Shown: positions 26,999-35,835 of the stretch, piece after piece
How the letters are laid out: the number at the start of each line of letters is the position of its first letter
Position numbering within the stretch: position 1 is the first letter of the stretch
Assembly: GCF_000006685.1 (NCBI RefSeq)
Contig: NC_002620.2
Span: 220,801-284,800 of the forward strand
Direction of reading: 5' to 3'
From: Chlamydia muridarum str. Nigg
GTDB lineage: Bacteria > Chlamydiota > Chlamydiia > Chlamydiales > Chlamydiaceae
Length of the DNA: 64,000 nucleotides
Notes under the pieces: generated by a model
Databases searched by the model: none
Told to the model about the DNA's origin: nothing
Seen by the model: only the letters and a program-made list of their open reading frames with translations
Made by a program: the position numbers and the translations under genes

Positions 26999-29926
26999 AT
27001 GAAAACTGGGGATACCTATAGAAATTTTGTAGTCAAATTGAGTCAGGATCTTCCCGAGATCGAAAGTAAACTCATCGAAGTAGAACACACTCCGACAGGA
27101 GCAACAATCATGATGATCGTCAATGATGACGATGAAAATGTGTTTAATATTTCTTTCCGGACTTGTCCTCAGGATTCTAGTGGAGTTGCTCATGTACTTG
27201 AGCATATGGCCTTATGTGGGTCTGAGAGTTACCCAGTGCGGGATCCTTTTTTCTCAATGACAAGACGTAGTTTAAATACATTTATGAATGCCTTCACAGG
27301 TGCTGATTTCACCTGTTATCCTGCGGCTTCTCAGATACCGGAAGATTTTTATAATTTGCTGAGTATTTATATTGATGCAGTATTCCATCCATTGTTAACG
27401 GAAAATAGTTTTTTACAAGAAGCTTGGCGATATGAACGTACGGAAGAAGGCGCTCTTTCTTACACAGGTATCGTTTTCAATGAGATGAAAGGGGCCTTGA
27501 TGTCAGGAGAATCCCGACTCAGCGAAGCTATGAATGCTGCTTTATTCCCAGCAGTAACTTATGGAGTGAATTCCGGAGGGGATCCTAGGGAAATTGTTTC
27601 TTTGAATTTAGAGACTGTTCGCGCTTTTCATGAAAGTCAGTACACTTTAAGTCGTTGTCTTTTTTATTTTTATGGAAGCATTCGTCCCACTCGTCATTTA
27701 GATTTTCTAGAAGAGAAATTGTTAAGACGTGTGGGGAAAGTAGAAAAGCAAAGTGTGACTCTTCCTCTGCAAAAACGTTTCAAAGAGCCTGTTCGTGTTA
27801 TGGATAAATATCCATCTGATGGGGCTGATGAGGATAAGGTACTTTTTGGATTAGCTTGGTTAACTTGTTCGATTTTTGATCAACAGGATCTACTTGCTTT
27901 GCATGTACTGGATTTAGTCCTTATGGGAACGGATGCAGCTCCTCTCAAATCTCGATTGTTAAAATCAGGGCTCTGCAAGCAGGCCGATATGAGTATTGAC
28001 AGTGAGCTTCATGAGATTCCTGTATATCTTGTTTGTAAAGGGTGTTCGCACACAGGAAGCTCGAAGTTGGAGAGCTTGATTTTAGCTAGTTTAGAAGAGA
28101 TTTTGCAGGAGGGAATTCCTCTAAATCTAGTTGAAGGCGCTGTGCACCAGCTAGAGTTAGCAAGGAAAGAAATTGCAGGATATTCTGTCCCTTATGGCTT
28201 GTCTTTATTTTTCCGAGCAGGATTGCTTAGACAGCATGGAGGGAAAGCAGAAGATGGTCTGAGAATCCATACTTTGTTTGCTAATCTTAGAAAAAATATT
28301 CAGGATCCGGATTATTTGCCTCGATTGGTGCGGAAATATTTTCTAGATAATCCGCATTATGCTCGCGTTATCCTTCTTCCAGATTCGCAGTTAATTGCTC
28401 AAGAGAACAAGGAAGAGCGTAATGTTCTTCATGCGATTCAAACGCAAATGAGTGAAGAAGATTTGGAAAGGGTAGATGCCATTTCTAATCGTTTAGAGGC
28501 ATATCAGTCTCAAGAAGAAGATTTAAATAAAATACTCCCTCTTTTTTCTTTAGATAAGGTCCCCGCTTTAGGGAAAGAATTTGTTTTAGAGAAAGAAGTT
28601 TTTGGTGAAGGAGAGGTTCTTCACCATGATTGCTTTACTAATGACATTATTTTTGCGGAATTAGTCTTTGATCTTCCTGCTCTTTCAGTAGAAGAACTAC
28701 CTTGGTTGCGTCTTCTTGTTTTTGTTTTGCTTCAGTTAGGAAGCGGGGGCCGCTCTTACAAAGAGCATCTAGAATTTCTTTTAGAGCATACTGGAGGAGT
28801 GGATGTTCTTTATGAATTTTCTTCGCAAGCTACGGATTCTAATCGGCTTTCTCCCTCTATAAGCATTCGAGGTAAGGCTTTAATCTCTAAAGCGGAATAT
28901 CTATTCCAAGTAATGAAAGAAACGCTGACCACCATAGATTTTTCCGATACGGTTCGTCTTAAAGAACTGTTGATGCAGCATGCAGAGTCTTTAACTAATA
29001 GCGTGAGAAATAGCCCTATGGGGTATGCGATTAGTTTGGCTTGCTGCAATAAGTCTATTACAGGAGGGCTGGCATATCTCATGTCTGGGATGCCCTACGT
29101 TAAGCATATTCGCGAGCTTCTTAATAACTTTGATCAGCAAGCCCAAGAAATTACAAACCGTTTACAAACTCTTTATAAGAAATGCTTTGTTGGTAGACGA
29201 CAGCTTGTCATCAGTAGCAGCAAAGCAAATTATCAAGCTCTACATGAGCAGCGATTTTTTGGCTTGCTAGATGATAGATTAGGTTCTGGAGAACTATGGA
29301 GAAATCCTGTTCTCGATAAGGTTAACGATTCGCGAGGTATTATGATTCCTGCTCGGGGCGCTTACAATGTGCTTTCGTTCCCGTTGGAGTCTCTCTCTTA
29401 TGATCACCCAGACGCGGCTGTTCTTTCTGTTGCTGCGGAGGTTTTAGGAAATGTAATTTTACATACTAAGATTCGAGAGCAGGGGGGAGCCTATGGATCA
29501 GGAGCTAGCGCGAACCTTGGCCGGGGTACTTTCTATTGTTATAGTTATCGTGATCCAGAAGTTTCAGCTACGTATCAGGTGTTTTTACAAGGAATTCGAG
29601 ATATGGCTGCAGGAGAGTTCTCGGAGGATGATGTTCACGAAGGAATTCTTGGAGTGATTCAAAATTTAGATGATCCTATCTCACCGGGGAGTCGTGGGGC
29701 TGTGTCTTACTATCGATCAAGAAGCGGTAAAGTGCCTTTCGTTCGTCAAGCCTTTCGTCAAGCTGTTTTAGCAACAACAAAGGAACAAATTTGTGAAGTT
29801 GCGCGTAACCGACTTGAGAAATACCTTTCTGAAGCTTCTTTTGTTTCTTTTGCTGGAGAGGAGATGCTACAAAAAAGTCTAAGAGATTTCGATAGTAAGC
29901 CCTTCCAAATAGAACCCGCTTTTTAA
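26999..29926 (+). CDS. M16C zinc metalloprotease, PreP/Cym1-like
   Basis: The 975-residue product has the inverted zinc motif HVLEH (H65, E68, H69) in the context SGVAHVLEHMALCGSESYPVRDPFF, which is typical of presequence-protease (PreP, M16C) enzymes rather than pitrilysin. The peptide-binding counterpart lies in the C-terminal half (REQGGAYGSGASANLGRGTF, with downstream YSYRDP). There is no signal peptide, so it is probably cytosolic, unlike the lipoprotein Ptr at 1082-3901. Such enzymes degrade short peptides. It matches the position of CT824. It stands alone between the htrA terminator and the convergent rmuC. Confidence 0.92.
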   Translation: MKTGDTYRNFVVKLSQDLPEIESKLIEVEHTPTGATIMMIVNDDDENVFNISFRTCPQDSSGVAHVLEHMALCGSESYPVRDPFFSMTRRSLNTFMNAFTGADFTCYPAASQIPEDFYNLLSIYIDAVFHPLLTENSFLQEAWRYERTEEGALSYTGIVFNEMKGALMSGESRLSEAMNAALFPAVTYGVNSGGDPREIVSLNLETVRAFHESQYTLSRCLFYFYGSIRPTRHLDFLEEKLLRRVGKVEKQSVTLPLQKRFKEPVRVMDKYPSDGADEDKVLFGLAWLTCSIFDQQDLLALHVLDLVLMGTDAAPLKSRLLKSGLCKQADMSIDSELHEIPVYLVCKGCSHTGSSKLESLILASLEEILQEGIPLNLVEGAVHQLELARKEIAGYSVPYGLSLFFRAGLLRQHGGKAEDGLRIHTLFANLRKNIQDPDYLPRLVRKYFLDNPHYARVILLPDSQLIAQENKEERNVLHAIQTQMSEEDLERVDAISNRLEAYQSQEEDLNKILPLFSLDKVPALGKEFVLEKEVFGEGEVLHHDCFTNDIIFAELVFDLPALSVEELPWLRLLVFVLLQLGSGGRSYKEHLEFLLEHTGGVDVLYEFSSQATDSNRLSPSISIRGKALISKAEYLFQVMKETLTTIDFSDTVRLKELLMQHAESLTNSVRNSPMGYAISLACCNKSITGGLAYLMSGMPYVKHIRELLNNFDQQAQEITNRLQTLYKKCFVGRRQLVISSSKANYQALHEQRFFGLLDDRLGSGELWRNPVLDKVNDSRGIMIPARGAYNVLSFPLESLSYDHPDAAVLSVAAEVLGNVILHTKIREQGGAYGSGASANLGRGTFYCYSYRDPEVSATYQVFLQGIRDMAAGEFSEDDVHEGILGVIQNLDDPISPGSRGAVSYYRSRSGKVPFVRQAFRQAVLATTKEQICEVARNRLEKYLSEASFVSFAGEEMLQKSLRDFDSKPFQIEPAF

Positions 29927-29940
29927 GCCCAATCTTTTAA

Positions 29941-31218
29941 TCAAGAGAGAGGGTCTGAAGAGGAAGTGTCTTGATGAGAGAAGCATTCTGATAGAGGGGG
30001 TTCTTGACAAGGCACTTTCGGTGAATGAGGTAGGGTACTTATCTGAGAAAGTCCTTCAATTTTGTTGTGAGAAGAAGAGATTTCGAGCTTATCGAAAGTT
30101 CTCAGAATAGGAAGGACTCTAGCGGAAAGACTGGAAGACATATCATTGTAGCTGTGAACAGCTTGTCCTAAGTGTTTGCCTACTTTATGAAAATGGTCGA
30201 ATAACTTGTGCATCCTTTGATAGAGATCTTTTCCTAACTGTCCAATTTCTCGAATCTGATTTTGTAAGTTTTCTTGTTTCCAAACGTATGTGACTGTTTT
30301 TAATAAAGCCATCAAAGTGACTGGGCTGGATAGAATCACGTTAGATTGTCCTGCATAATCCATGAGTTCTGGAGCACAACGGATGGCATCATTGAATAGA
30401 CTTTCGCCAGGGAGAAATAAAATTACGAATTCAGGAGATTGGTCAAACTTATCCCAATAACTTTTTGTTTTTAGTGTTTTAATGTGATCTTTTATTTTTT
30501 TTACTAAGTCGGTAGGATCTGCATGACTATCTGTAAGATATTCTTCAGAAAACGGAGTTTTAGCGTCGATAACAAGACTGCGGTTTTGCGGTAAACGAAT
30601 GACGATATCGGCTCGAGAAGAGGAATCATTAGCATCTACTGTTTGAACGCTATAATCACAATATTTCAACATGCCAGAAATTTCGAGAATTCTCTCCAGC
30701 TGAATTTCACCCCATCTTCCACGAGATCCTGGGTGCTTCAAAATATTAGTAAGAGCTTGGGTTTCACGTTCGAGTTTTTTTTCTGCTGTGAGTAATTGAG
30801 AGAGTTGCTCTCTAAGGGCGCCGCGATCTTCGGCTTGTTTCGTTTCAAAATTTTCTAAGTTTTGTTTGAAAACAGACAAGGTATTGTGCATTGGGGCAAG
30901 AACGGAGTGAATTGCCTGAGTCTTCTCCGAGAAAAATTCTTGAGATTCTGTTTTTATATCTCGAGCAAAAGCTTGCGATACTGAAGTCAGCTTATGGGAA
31001 AACTCTTCAATCAGTTGCTCTTGGTTTCGGCGAGCATCTAAAGACATTTGTAAAATGGCCTTATCATGCTCAAGGTTGCGAATAACCTCATTTTTCTGAG
31101 CTAATGTTTTCGTAAAAATTTTAAAAGCGCTAATCACTCCCAGTGCTAGCCCAAATAAAAAGAATACGCCTTGTATCCAGATGGTATGCGAGAGCAAAGA
31201 AATGGCAACAATGTACAT
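29941..31218 (-). CDS. rmuC: RmuC family protein
   Basis: The 425-residue product has an N-terminal membrane helix (about residues 5-30), a long coiled coil (about 33-160) and then the RmuC core with PD-(D/E)XK-like features: GRWGEIQLERILEISGM, RADIVIRLPQNRSLVIDAKTPF. RmuC limits DNA inversion at short inverted repeats in E. coli. The last 45 residues (PHSPKVPCQEPPLSECF) are low-complexity and poorly conserved. It begins 3 bp after the pssA stop codon, so the two are translated from one message. Confidence 0.92.
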   Translation of the reverse strand: MYIVAISLLSHTIWIQGVFFLFGLALGVISAFKIFTKTLAQKNEVIRNLEHDKAILQMSLDARRNQEQLIEEFSHKLTSVSQAFARDIKTESQEFFSEKTQAIHSVLAPMHNTLSVFKQNLENFETKQAEDRGALREQLSQLLTAEKKLERETQALTNILKHPGSRGRWGEIQLERILEISGMLKYCDYSVQTVDANDSSSRADIVIRLPQNRSLVIDAKTPFSEEYLTDSHADPTDLVKKIKDHIKTLKTKSYWDKFDQSPEFVILFLPGESLFNDAIRCAPELMDYAGQSNVILSSPVTLMALLKTVTYVWKQENLQNQIREIGQLGKDLYQRMHKLFDHFHKVGKHLGQAVHSYNDMSSSLSARVLPILRTFDKLEISSSHNKIEGLSQISTLPHSPKVPCQEPPLSECFSHQDTSSSDPLS

Positions 31219-31221
31219 ATG

Positions 31222-32013
31222 CTAAGAAGAGAGTCTCCTATTGATAAAGGAAAAAAGAGGGGCAACAACTAGTACATATAACCAGGAAGCTAGGAAAAAT
31301 ACCTGAGGAAAATGATCGACTAATCCAGAAAAGAAGAGGCAGGTCCCTAATCCTATGCCTAGCACCAAAAGTGAAGAGGAAATTCGAAAACGAAAATGTT
31401 TGAGTCCTGGGAAGCGCCAAGTAGAGATCATAAGGCAACCACTAAGTAGCAGGCCAAGAGAAAGGAGAAGAACGCGAGCCTTTTCAGGAAGGCTATTCAG
31501 AGTATCTGAAGCAAGGAGGACTCCTAAGGAGACTACACATGCTGCGGCAGAGGGAATCGGAAGTCCTGTAAAGGTTGTGGCTTTTTCTCCTGTCGTAGCA
31601 AAGAGATTATAGCGAACCAAACGAAGTACTCCGCATAAAGAGTAAATAATGCAAGTAACTAGGAGGAAAGAAGAGCAGAAAGTTCCTCCATACTCCCCGT
31701 TTAAACTTTTAATCGCAATCAAGGGGGGCGCAATACCAAAAGTAATAGCATCAGATAAAGAATCAAAATGAGCTCCAAAAGCACTCTCTGCTTTCATGAT
31801 TCGCGCAACAGCTCCGTCTGAAAAATCGGCAATCATAGCGCTGATGAGAAGAAGAGAGAGTCCTTGTAAGCGGTGCATAAGCTCCAAAGACGAGGAAGTC
31901 TTTAACACGCTTTTAAAAATAATAAAGAGCCCGCAACAAAGACCAAAAGCTGTAATAGCATTGGGAGTCACAACTCGGCGCTTACCACGAAAATCTATTT
32001 CAGTTGGATTCAT
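31222..32013 (-). CDS. pssA: CDP-diacylglycerol-serine O-phosphatidyltransferase
   Basis: The 263-residue integral membrane enzyme carries the CDP-alcohol phosphatidyltransferase motif DGX2ARX8GX3DX3D: D66, G67, A70, R71, G80, D84, D88. About eight membrane helices flank it. The N-terminus KRRVVTPNAITAFGLCCGLF fits type II PssA. It makes phosphatidylserine from CDP-diacylglycerol and serine, the route to phosphatidylethanolamine. It heads the minus-strand pair pssA-rmuC. Confidence 0.93.
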   Translation of the reverse strand: MNPTEIDFRGKRRVVTPNAITAFGLCCGLFIIFKSVLKTSSSLELMHRLQGLSLLLISAMIADFSDGAVARIMKAESAFGAHFDSLSDAITFGIAPPLIAIKSLNGEYGGTFCSSFLLVTCIIYSLCGVLRLVRYNLFATTGEKATTFTGLPIPSAAACVVSLGVLLASDTLNSLPEKARVLLLSLGLLLSGCLMISTWRFPGLKHFRFRISSSLLVLGIGLGTCLFFSGLVDHFPQVFFLASWLYVLVVAPLFSFINRRLSS

Positions 32014-32180
32014 ATTTTCCCTAGGAATAGCGGAATTTAATTACAGAATTAGCGGATGGCGGAACCTTCTCTATGTTTTTTGCTGATCAGTAAGTTTATT
32101 TATATAGCCCAAAATCAGTCTATGTAAACAAGAGCGAATCTCTTTCGATATAAAACCTTCTAAAGCCAAGGAGGTTGTAC

Positions 32181-32294
32181 ATGGTTATTTTCATGTCCTT
32201 CCTTGTAAAGCTTAAGGCCATGTTACACAAAACATGTTTTCGGCACTACACAGAAAACCTGGAGATGGTTATGGTTATTGCGTGTTTTCTTTAA
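32181..32294 (+). CDS. Candidate 37-residue small protein upstream of nrdAB
   Basis: ATG 32181 is preceded by a perfect AAGGAGG (32168-32174) at 6-bp spacing, one of the best ribosome binding sites in the window. The frame encodes 37 residues, MVIFMSFLVKLKAMLHKT..., with five Met residues, a hydrophobic beginning and a hydrophobic end (MVMVIACFL), and stops at 32292-32294. A strong terminator hairpin follows 45 bp later. I recognise no family. It may be a true small protein, a leader peptide, or part of a small RNA. Upstream, TTGCTG at 32080-32085 followed by an AT-rich TTTATATAG is a weak promoter candidate. Confidence 0.5.
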   Translation: MVIFMSFLVKLKAMLHKTCFRHYTENLEMVMVIACFL

Positions 32295-32338
32295 GCAAGT
32301 GAAATAGGTAGAGAAGTAGGGTGCTTCTTTTTGCAAGA

Positions 32339-32370
32339 AAAAAATCACAAAAAAGAGTGATTTTTTATAT
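32339..32370. terminator. Bidirectional hairpin terminator between the small ORF and the nrdA promoter
   Basis: AAAAAATCAC (32339-32348) pairs with GTGATTTTTT (32357-32366), loop AAAAAAGA, with a T-run on the plus strand continuing TATAT. The only plus-strand unit it could terminate is the small ORF or RNA at about 32100-32300, because nrdA starts downstream. Confidence 0.8.
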
Positions 32371-32438
32371 AGAGCATCACGCTTAAAAGTTTGCTCTCGA
32401 AAAGAATTTTTTCGTCGCAAGTTTGTGCTATTTTTCAA

Positions 32439-32467
32439 TTGCAGGAAACGTTGCTAGCTTCTATATA
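32439..32467 (+). promoter_or_regulatory. Candidate sigma-66 promoter of nrdAB
   Basis: TTGCAG (32439-32444) and TATATA (32462-32467) are 17 bp apart. Initiation near 32474 gives a roughly 185-nt leader. The -10 overlaps the first NrdR-like box. Confidence 0.55.
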
Positions 32468-32505
32468 TGGTATACAAGAGCCGAGACATTCACAATATCT
32501 TGGGT
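32458..32505 (+). promoter_or_regulatory. Two NrdR-like boxes, 32 bp apart
   Basis: The 16-bp NrdR consensus acaCwAtATaTwGtgt is matched by CTTCTATATATGGTAT (32458-32473) and TCACAATATCTTGGGT (32490-32505), each with one core mismatch. Starts are exactly 32 bp apart, three helical turns, the usual tandem arrangement for this ATP/dATP-sensing repressor. Box 1 covers the -10; box 2 lies just past the predicted start. Chlamydia is known to encode an NrdR. Confidence 0.65.
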
Positions 32506-32658
32506 TTAGGGGCTCGCATACTCAAAGGATAATACTCTGATTTTAAGCGTAGGATGAAGGTTCTTTCTGCCATTTTTTTTAATGACGGATAGGGACTGTA
32601 GGCTTCTTTGCTTCAAAATAGAATAGATAACGCGTATTCAACGTTTACAAGGATAGTT

Positions 32659-35600
32659 ATGGTCGATCTACAAGAAAAGCAATGCACGATTGTTAAGCGC
32701 AATGGAATGTTTGTTCCTTTCGATCGGAACCGTATTTTTCAGGCTTTAGAGGCTGCTTTTCGAGATACTCGCAGAATTGATGATCATATGCCTTTGCCTG
32801 AAGATTTAGAAAATTCTATACGCTCTATTACGCACCAGGTGGTTAAGGAAGTCGTGCAGAAAATTACAGACGGACAAGTTGTCACTGTAGAGCGTATCCA
32901 AGATATGGTTGAAAGTCAGTTATATATTAACGGATTACAGGATGTTGCTCGCGATTACGTTGTGTATCGCGATGACCGTAAAGCGCATCGGGAAAAATCT
33001 TGGCAAAGCCTTTCTGTTATTCGCCGTTGTGGAACGACTGTTCATTTTAATCCTATGAAAATTTCTGCAGCTTTAGAAAAAGCTTTTCGTGCGACCGATC
33101 GAATTGAAGGAATGACTCCTGATTTTGTGCGTGAAGAGGTGAATGCATTAACGCAAAAGATTGTTGCAGAGATCGAAGAACGTTGCTCTCAACAAGACAG
33201 CCGCATAGATATTGAGCAAATTCAGGATATCGTTGAACAACAGCTAATGGTTGTTGGTCACTATGCTACTGCCAAGAACTATATTCTTTATCGAGAAGCT
33301 AGAGCTCGTGTCCGTGATAATCGAGTAGAAGATCAGATCGTAGAGGAGGCTCCTTCAGAGGAAACTTTTGAAGTTTTAAGCAAAGACGGTTCGACATACA
33401 TGATTACGCACTCGCAGCTACTAGCTCGTCTAGCTCGCGCTTGCAGCCGTTTCCCTGAGACAACAGATGCAGCTCTTCTCACTGATATGGCTTTTTCGAA
33501 CTTCTATTCCGGCATTAAGGAGTCGGAAGTGGTGTTAGCTTGTATTATGGCTGCTCGAGCTAATATCGAAAAAGAGCCTGATTATGCGTTTGTTGCTGCA
33601 GAGCTTCTACTCGATGTTGTGTATAAAGAAGCTTTAGATAGATCCAGAGGTGATGAAGACTTAGAACAAGTTTATCGCGATCATTTTAAACGTTACATCA
33701 TGGAAGGCGATTCCTATCGTCTGAATCCAGAATTGAAAAATCTTTTTGATTTGGATGCTTTAGCCAATGCTATGGATCTGTCTCGAGATTTACAGTTTTC
33801 ATACATGGGAATCCAAAACCTGTACGACCGTTATTTTAACCATGATGATGGTCGTCGTTTAGAAACTCCCCAAATTTTTTGGATGCGAGTGGCGATGGGA
33901 TTGGCATTAAAAGAGCAAGATAAGACTTATTGGGCAATTACTTTCTATAACCTGCTTTCTACATTCCGGTACACGCCTGCTACCCCGACATTATTTAATT
34001 CGGGCATGCGACACTCTCAGTTAAGCTCCTGCTATCTTTCTACTGTACAGGACGATTTAGTGAATATTTATAAGGTGATTTCTGATAACGCAATGCTTTC
34101 TAAATGGGCAGGCGGTATCGGAAATGATTGGACGGCAATTCGTGCGACAGGAGCTTTAATTAAAGGTACAAATGGAAAAAGCCAAGGGGTTATTCCGTTT
34201 ATTAAGGTGACTAACGATACTGCGGTTGCAGTTAACCAAGGTGGTAAGCGTAAAGGTGCTGTATGCGTGTACTTAGAAGTCTGGCATCTTGATTACGAAG
34301 ATTTTCTTGAATTGAGAAAAAATACGGGGGATGACCGCCGACGTGCTCATGATGTAAATACAGCCAGCTGGATTCCAGATCTTTTCTTTAAACGCTTGCA
34401 ACAAAAAGGGTCGTGGACTTTGTTCAGCCCCGATGATGTTCCAGGACTACATGATGCCTATGGAGAAGAGTTTGAGCGTTTATATGAAGAATATGAAAGA
34501 AAAGTAGATTCTGGAGAAATTCGGCTATATAAGAAAGTGGAAGCCGAAGATCTATGGAGAAAGATGCTCAGTATGCTTTTTGAAACAGGGCATCCATGGA
34601 TGACTTTTAAAGATCCATCCAATATTCGTTCAGCACAGGATCATACGGGAGTTGTCCGTTGCTCCAATCTATGTACGGAAATCTTATTAAATTGCTCTGA
34701 GACAGAAACTGCTGTATGCAATTTAGGGTCCGTTAATTTAGTTCAGCACATTTTAGACGATGGATTGGATGAGGAGAAACTCTCTGAGACAATTTCTATC
34801 GCAGTTCGTATGTTGGATAACGTGATAGATATTAACTTTTATCCAACGAAAGAAGCTAAAGAAGCAAACTTTGCTCATAGAGCAATTGGTCTGGGTGTTA
34901 TGGGATTCCAAGACGCCTTATATAAACTGGATATTAGTTATGCTTCCCAAGAAGCTGTGGAGTTTGCTGACTACAGCTCAGAATTGATTTCTTACTATGC
35001 TATTCAAGCTTCTTGTTTGTTAGCTAAGGAGCGAGGAACCTATAGCTCTTATAAGGGATCGAAATGGGATAGAGGATTGCTCCCTATTGATACTATTCAG
35101 TTGCTTGCGAATTATCGTGGCAAAGACAATCTTCAAATGGATACTTCGGTAAGAAAGGATTGGGAGCCTATCCGTAGTTTAATTCGAGAGCATGGTATGC
35201 GGAATTGTCAGTTGATGGCGATAGCTCCGACAGCTACTATCTCAAACATTATAGGCGTTACTCAATCAATCGAGCCTACGTATAAACATTTGTTTGTGAA
35301 ATCCAATTTGTCCGGAGAGTTCACTATTCCAAATGTGTACTTAATAGAGAAATTGAAGAAACTTGGCATTTGGGATGCCGATATGTTGGATGATCTCAAG
35401 TATTTTGATGGATCGTTATTAGAAATAGAGCGTGTCCCGGATCATATAAAACATATTTTCTTAACAGCCTTTGAAATTGAGCCGGAATGGATTCTTGAGT
35501 GTGCGTCTCGAAGACAAAAATGGATTGACATGGGGCAATCTCTCAACCTTTATCTTGCACAGCCTGACGGGAAAAAATTATCCAACATGTATCTCACAGC

Positions 35601-35802
35601 CTGGAAAAAAGGTTTGAAAACGACATATTATCTCCGATCTTCGTCAGCAACGACTGTTGAGAAATCTTTTGTAGATATTAATAAAAGGGGAATTCAGCCT
35701 CGTTGGATGAAAAATAAATCTGCTTCGGCAGGAATTGTTGTTGAAAGAGCAAGTAAAACACCCGTCTGTTCGTTAGAAGAAGGGTGTGAGGTATGTCAAT
35801 AA
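32659..35802 (+). CDS. nrdA: Ribonucleoside-diphosphate reductase large subunit
   Basis: The product is 1047 residues from ATG 32659, which has AAGGA six bases upstream; a longer TTG frame from 32608 lacks support. It is longer than E. coli NrdA (761) because of an N-terminal extension with repeated ATP-cone domains. Two are clear (about residues 8-110 and 120-225: VKRNGMFVPFDRNRIFQALE, RRCGTTVHFNPMKISAALE) and a degenerate third covers about 235-325. The catalytic barrel follows (SSCYLSTV, RKGAVCVYLEVWH, NLCTEI). The C-terminal Cys pair is EGCEVCQ. It reduces ribonucleotides to deoxyribonucleotides with NrdB, encoded 33 bp downstream. Confidence 0.97.
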   Translation: MVDLQEKQCTIVKRNGMFVPFDRNRIFQALEAAFRDTRRIDDHMPLPEDLENSIRSITHQVVKEVVQKITDGQVVTVERIQDMVESQLYINGLQDVARDYVVYRDDRKAHREKSWQSLSVIRRCGTTVHFNPMKISAALEKAFRATDRIEGMTPDFVREEVNALTQKIVAEIEERCSQQDSRIDIEQIQDIVEQQLMVVGHYATAKNYILYREARARVRDNRVEDQIVEEAPSEETFEVLSKDGSTYMITHSQLLARLARACSRFPETTDAALLTDMAFSNFYSGIKESEVVLACIMAARANIEKEPDYAFVAAELLLDVVYKEALDRSRGDEDLEQVYRDHFKRYIMEGDSYRLNPELKNLFDLDALANAMDLSRDLQFSYMGIQNLYDRYFNHDDGRRLETPQIFWMRVAMGLALKEQDKTYWAITFYNLLSTFRYTPATPTLFNSGMRHSQLSSCYLSTVQDDLVNIYKVISDNAMLSKWAGGIGNDWTAIRATGALIKGTNGKSQGVIPFIKVTNDTAVAVNQGGKRKGAVCVYLEVWHLDYEDFLELRKNTGDDRRRAHDVNTASWIPDLFFKRLQQKGSWTLFSPDDVPGLHDAYGEEFERLYEEYERKVDSGEIRLYKKVEAEDLWRKMLSMLFETGHPWMTFKDPSNIRSAQDHTGVVRCSNLCTEILLNCSETETAVCNLGSVNLVQHILDDGLDEEKLSETISIAVRMLDNVIDINFYPTKEAKEANFAHRAIGLGVMGFQDALYKLDISYASQEAVEFADYSSELISYYAIQASCLLAKERGTYSSYKGSKWDRGLLPIDTIQLLANYRGKDNLQMDTSVRKDWEPIRSLIREHGMRNCQLMAIAPTATISNIIGVTQSIEPTYKHLFVKSNLSGEFTIPNVYLIEKLKKLGIWDADMLDDLKYFDGSLLEIERVPDHIKHIFLTAFEIEPEWILECASRRQKWIDMGQSLNLYLAQPDGKKLSNMYLTAWKKGLKTTYYLRSSSATTVEKSFVDINKRGIQPRWMKNKSASAGIVVERASKTPVCSLEEGCEVCQ

Positions 35803-35835
35803 CTAATCAAAATTAACAATTATTTAACGGTTCTT

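Noticed and set aside
32223..32438. Minus-strand frame of 71 codons upstream of nrdA
   Set aside because: It runs through the terminator hairpin and has low-complexity Phe/Lys content and no ribosome binding site.
32608..32658. Longer nrdA start at TTG 32608
   Set aside because: The extra 17 residues are not conserved in character and ATG 32659 has AAGGA at proper spacing.
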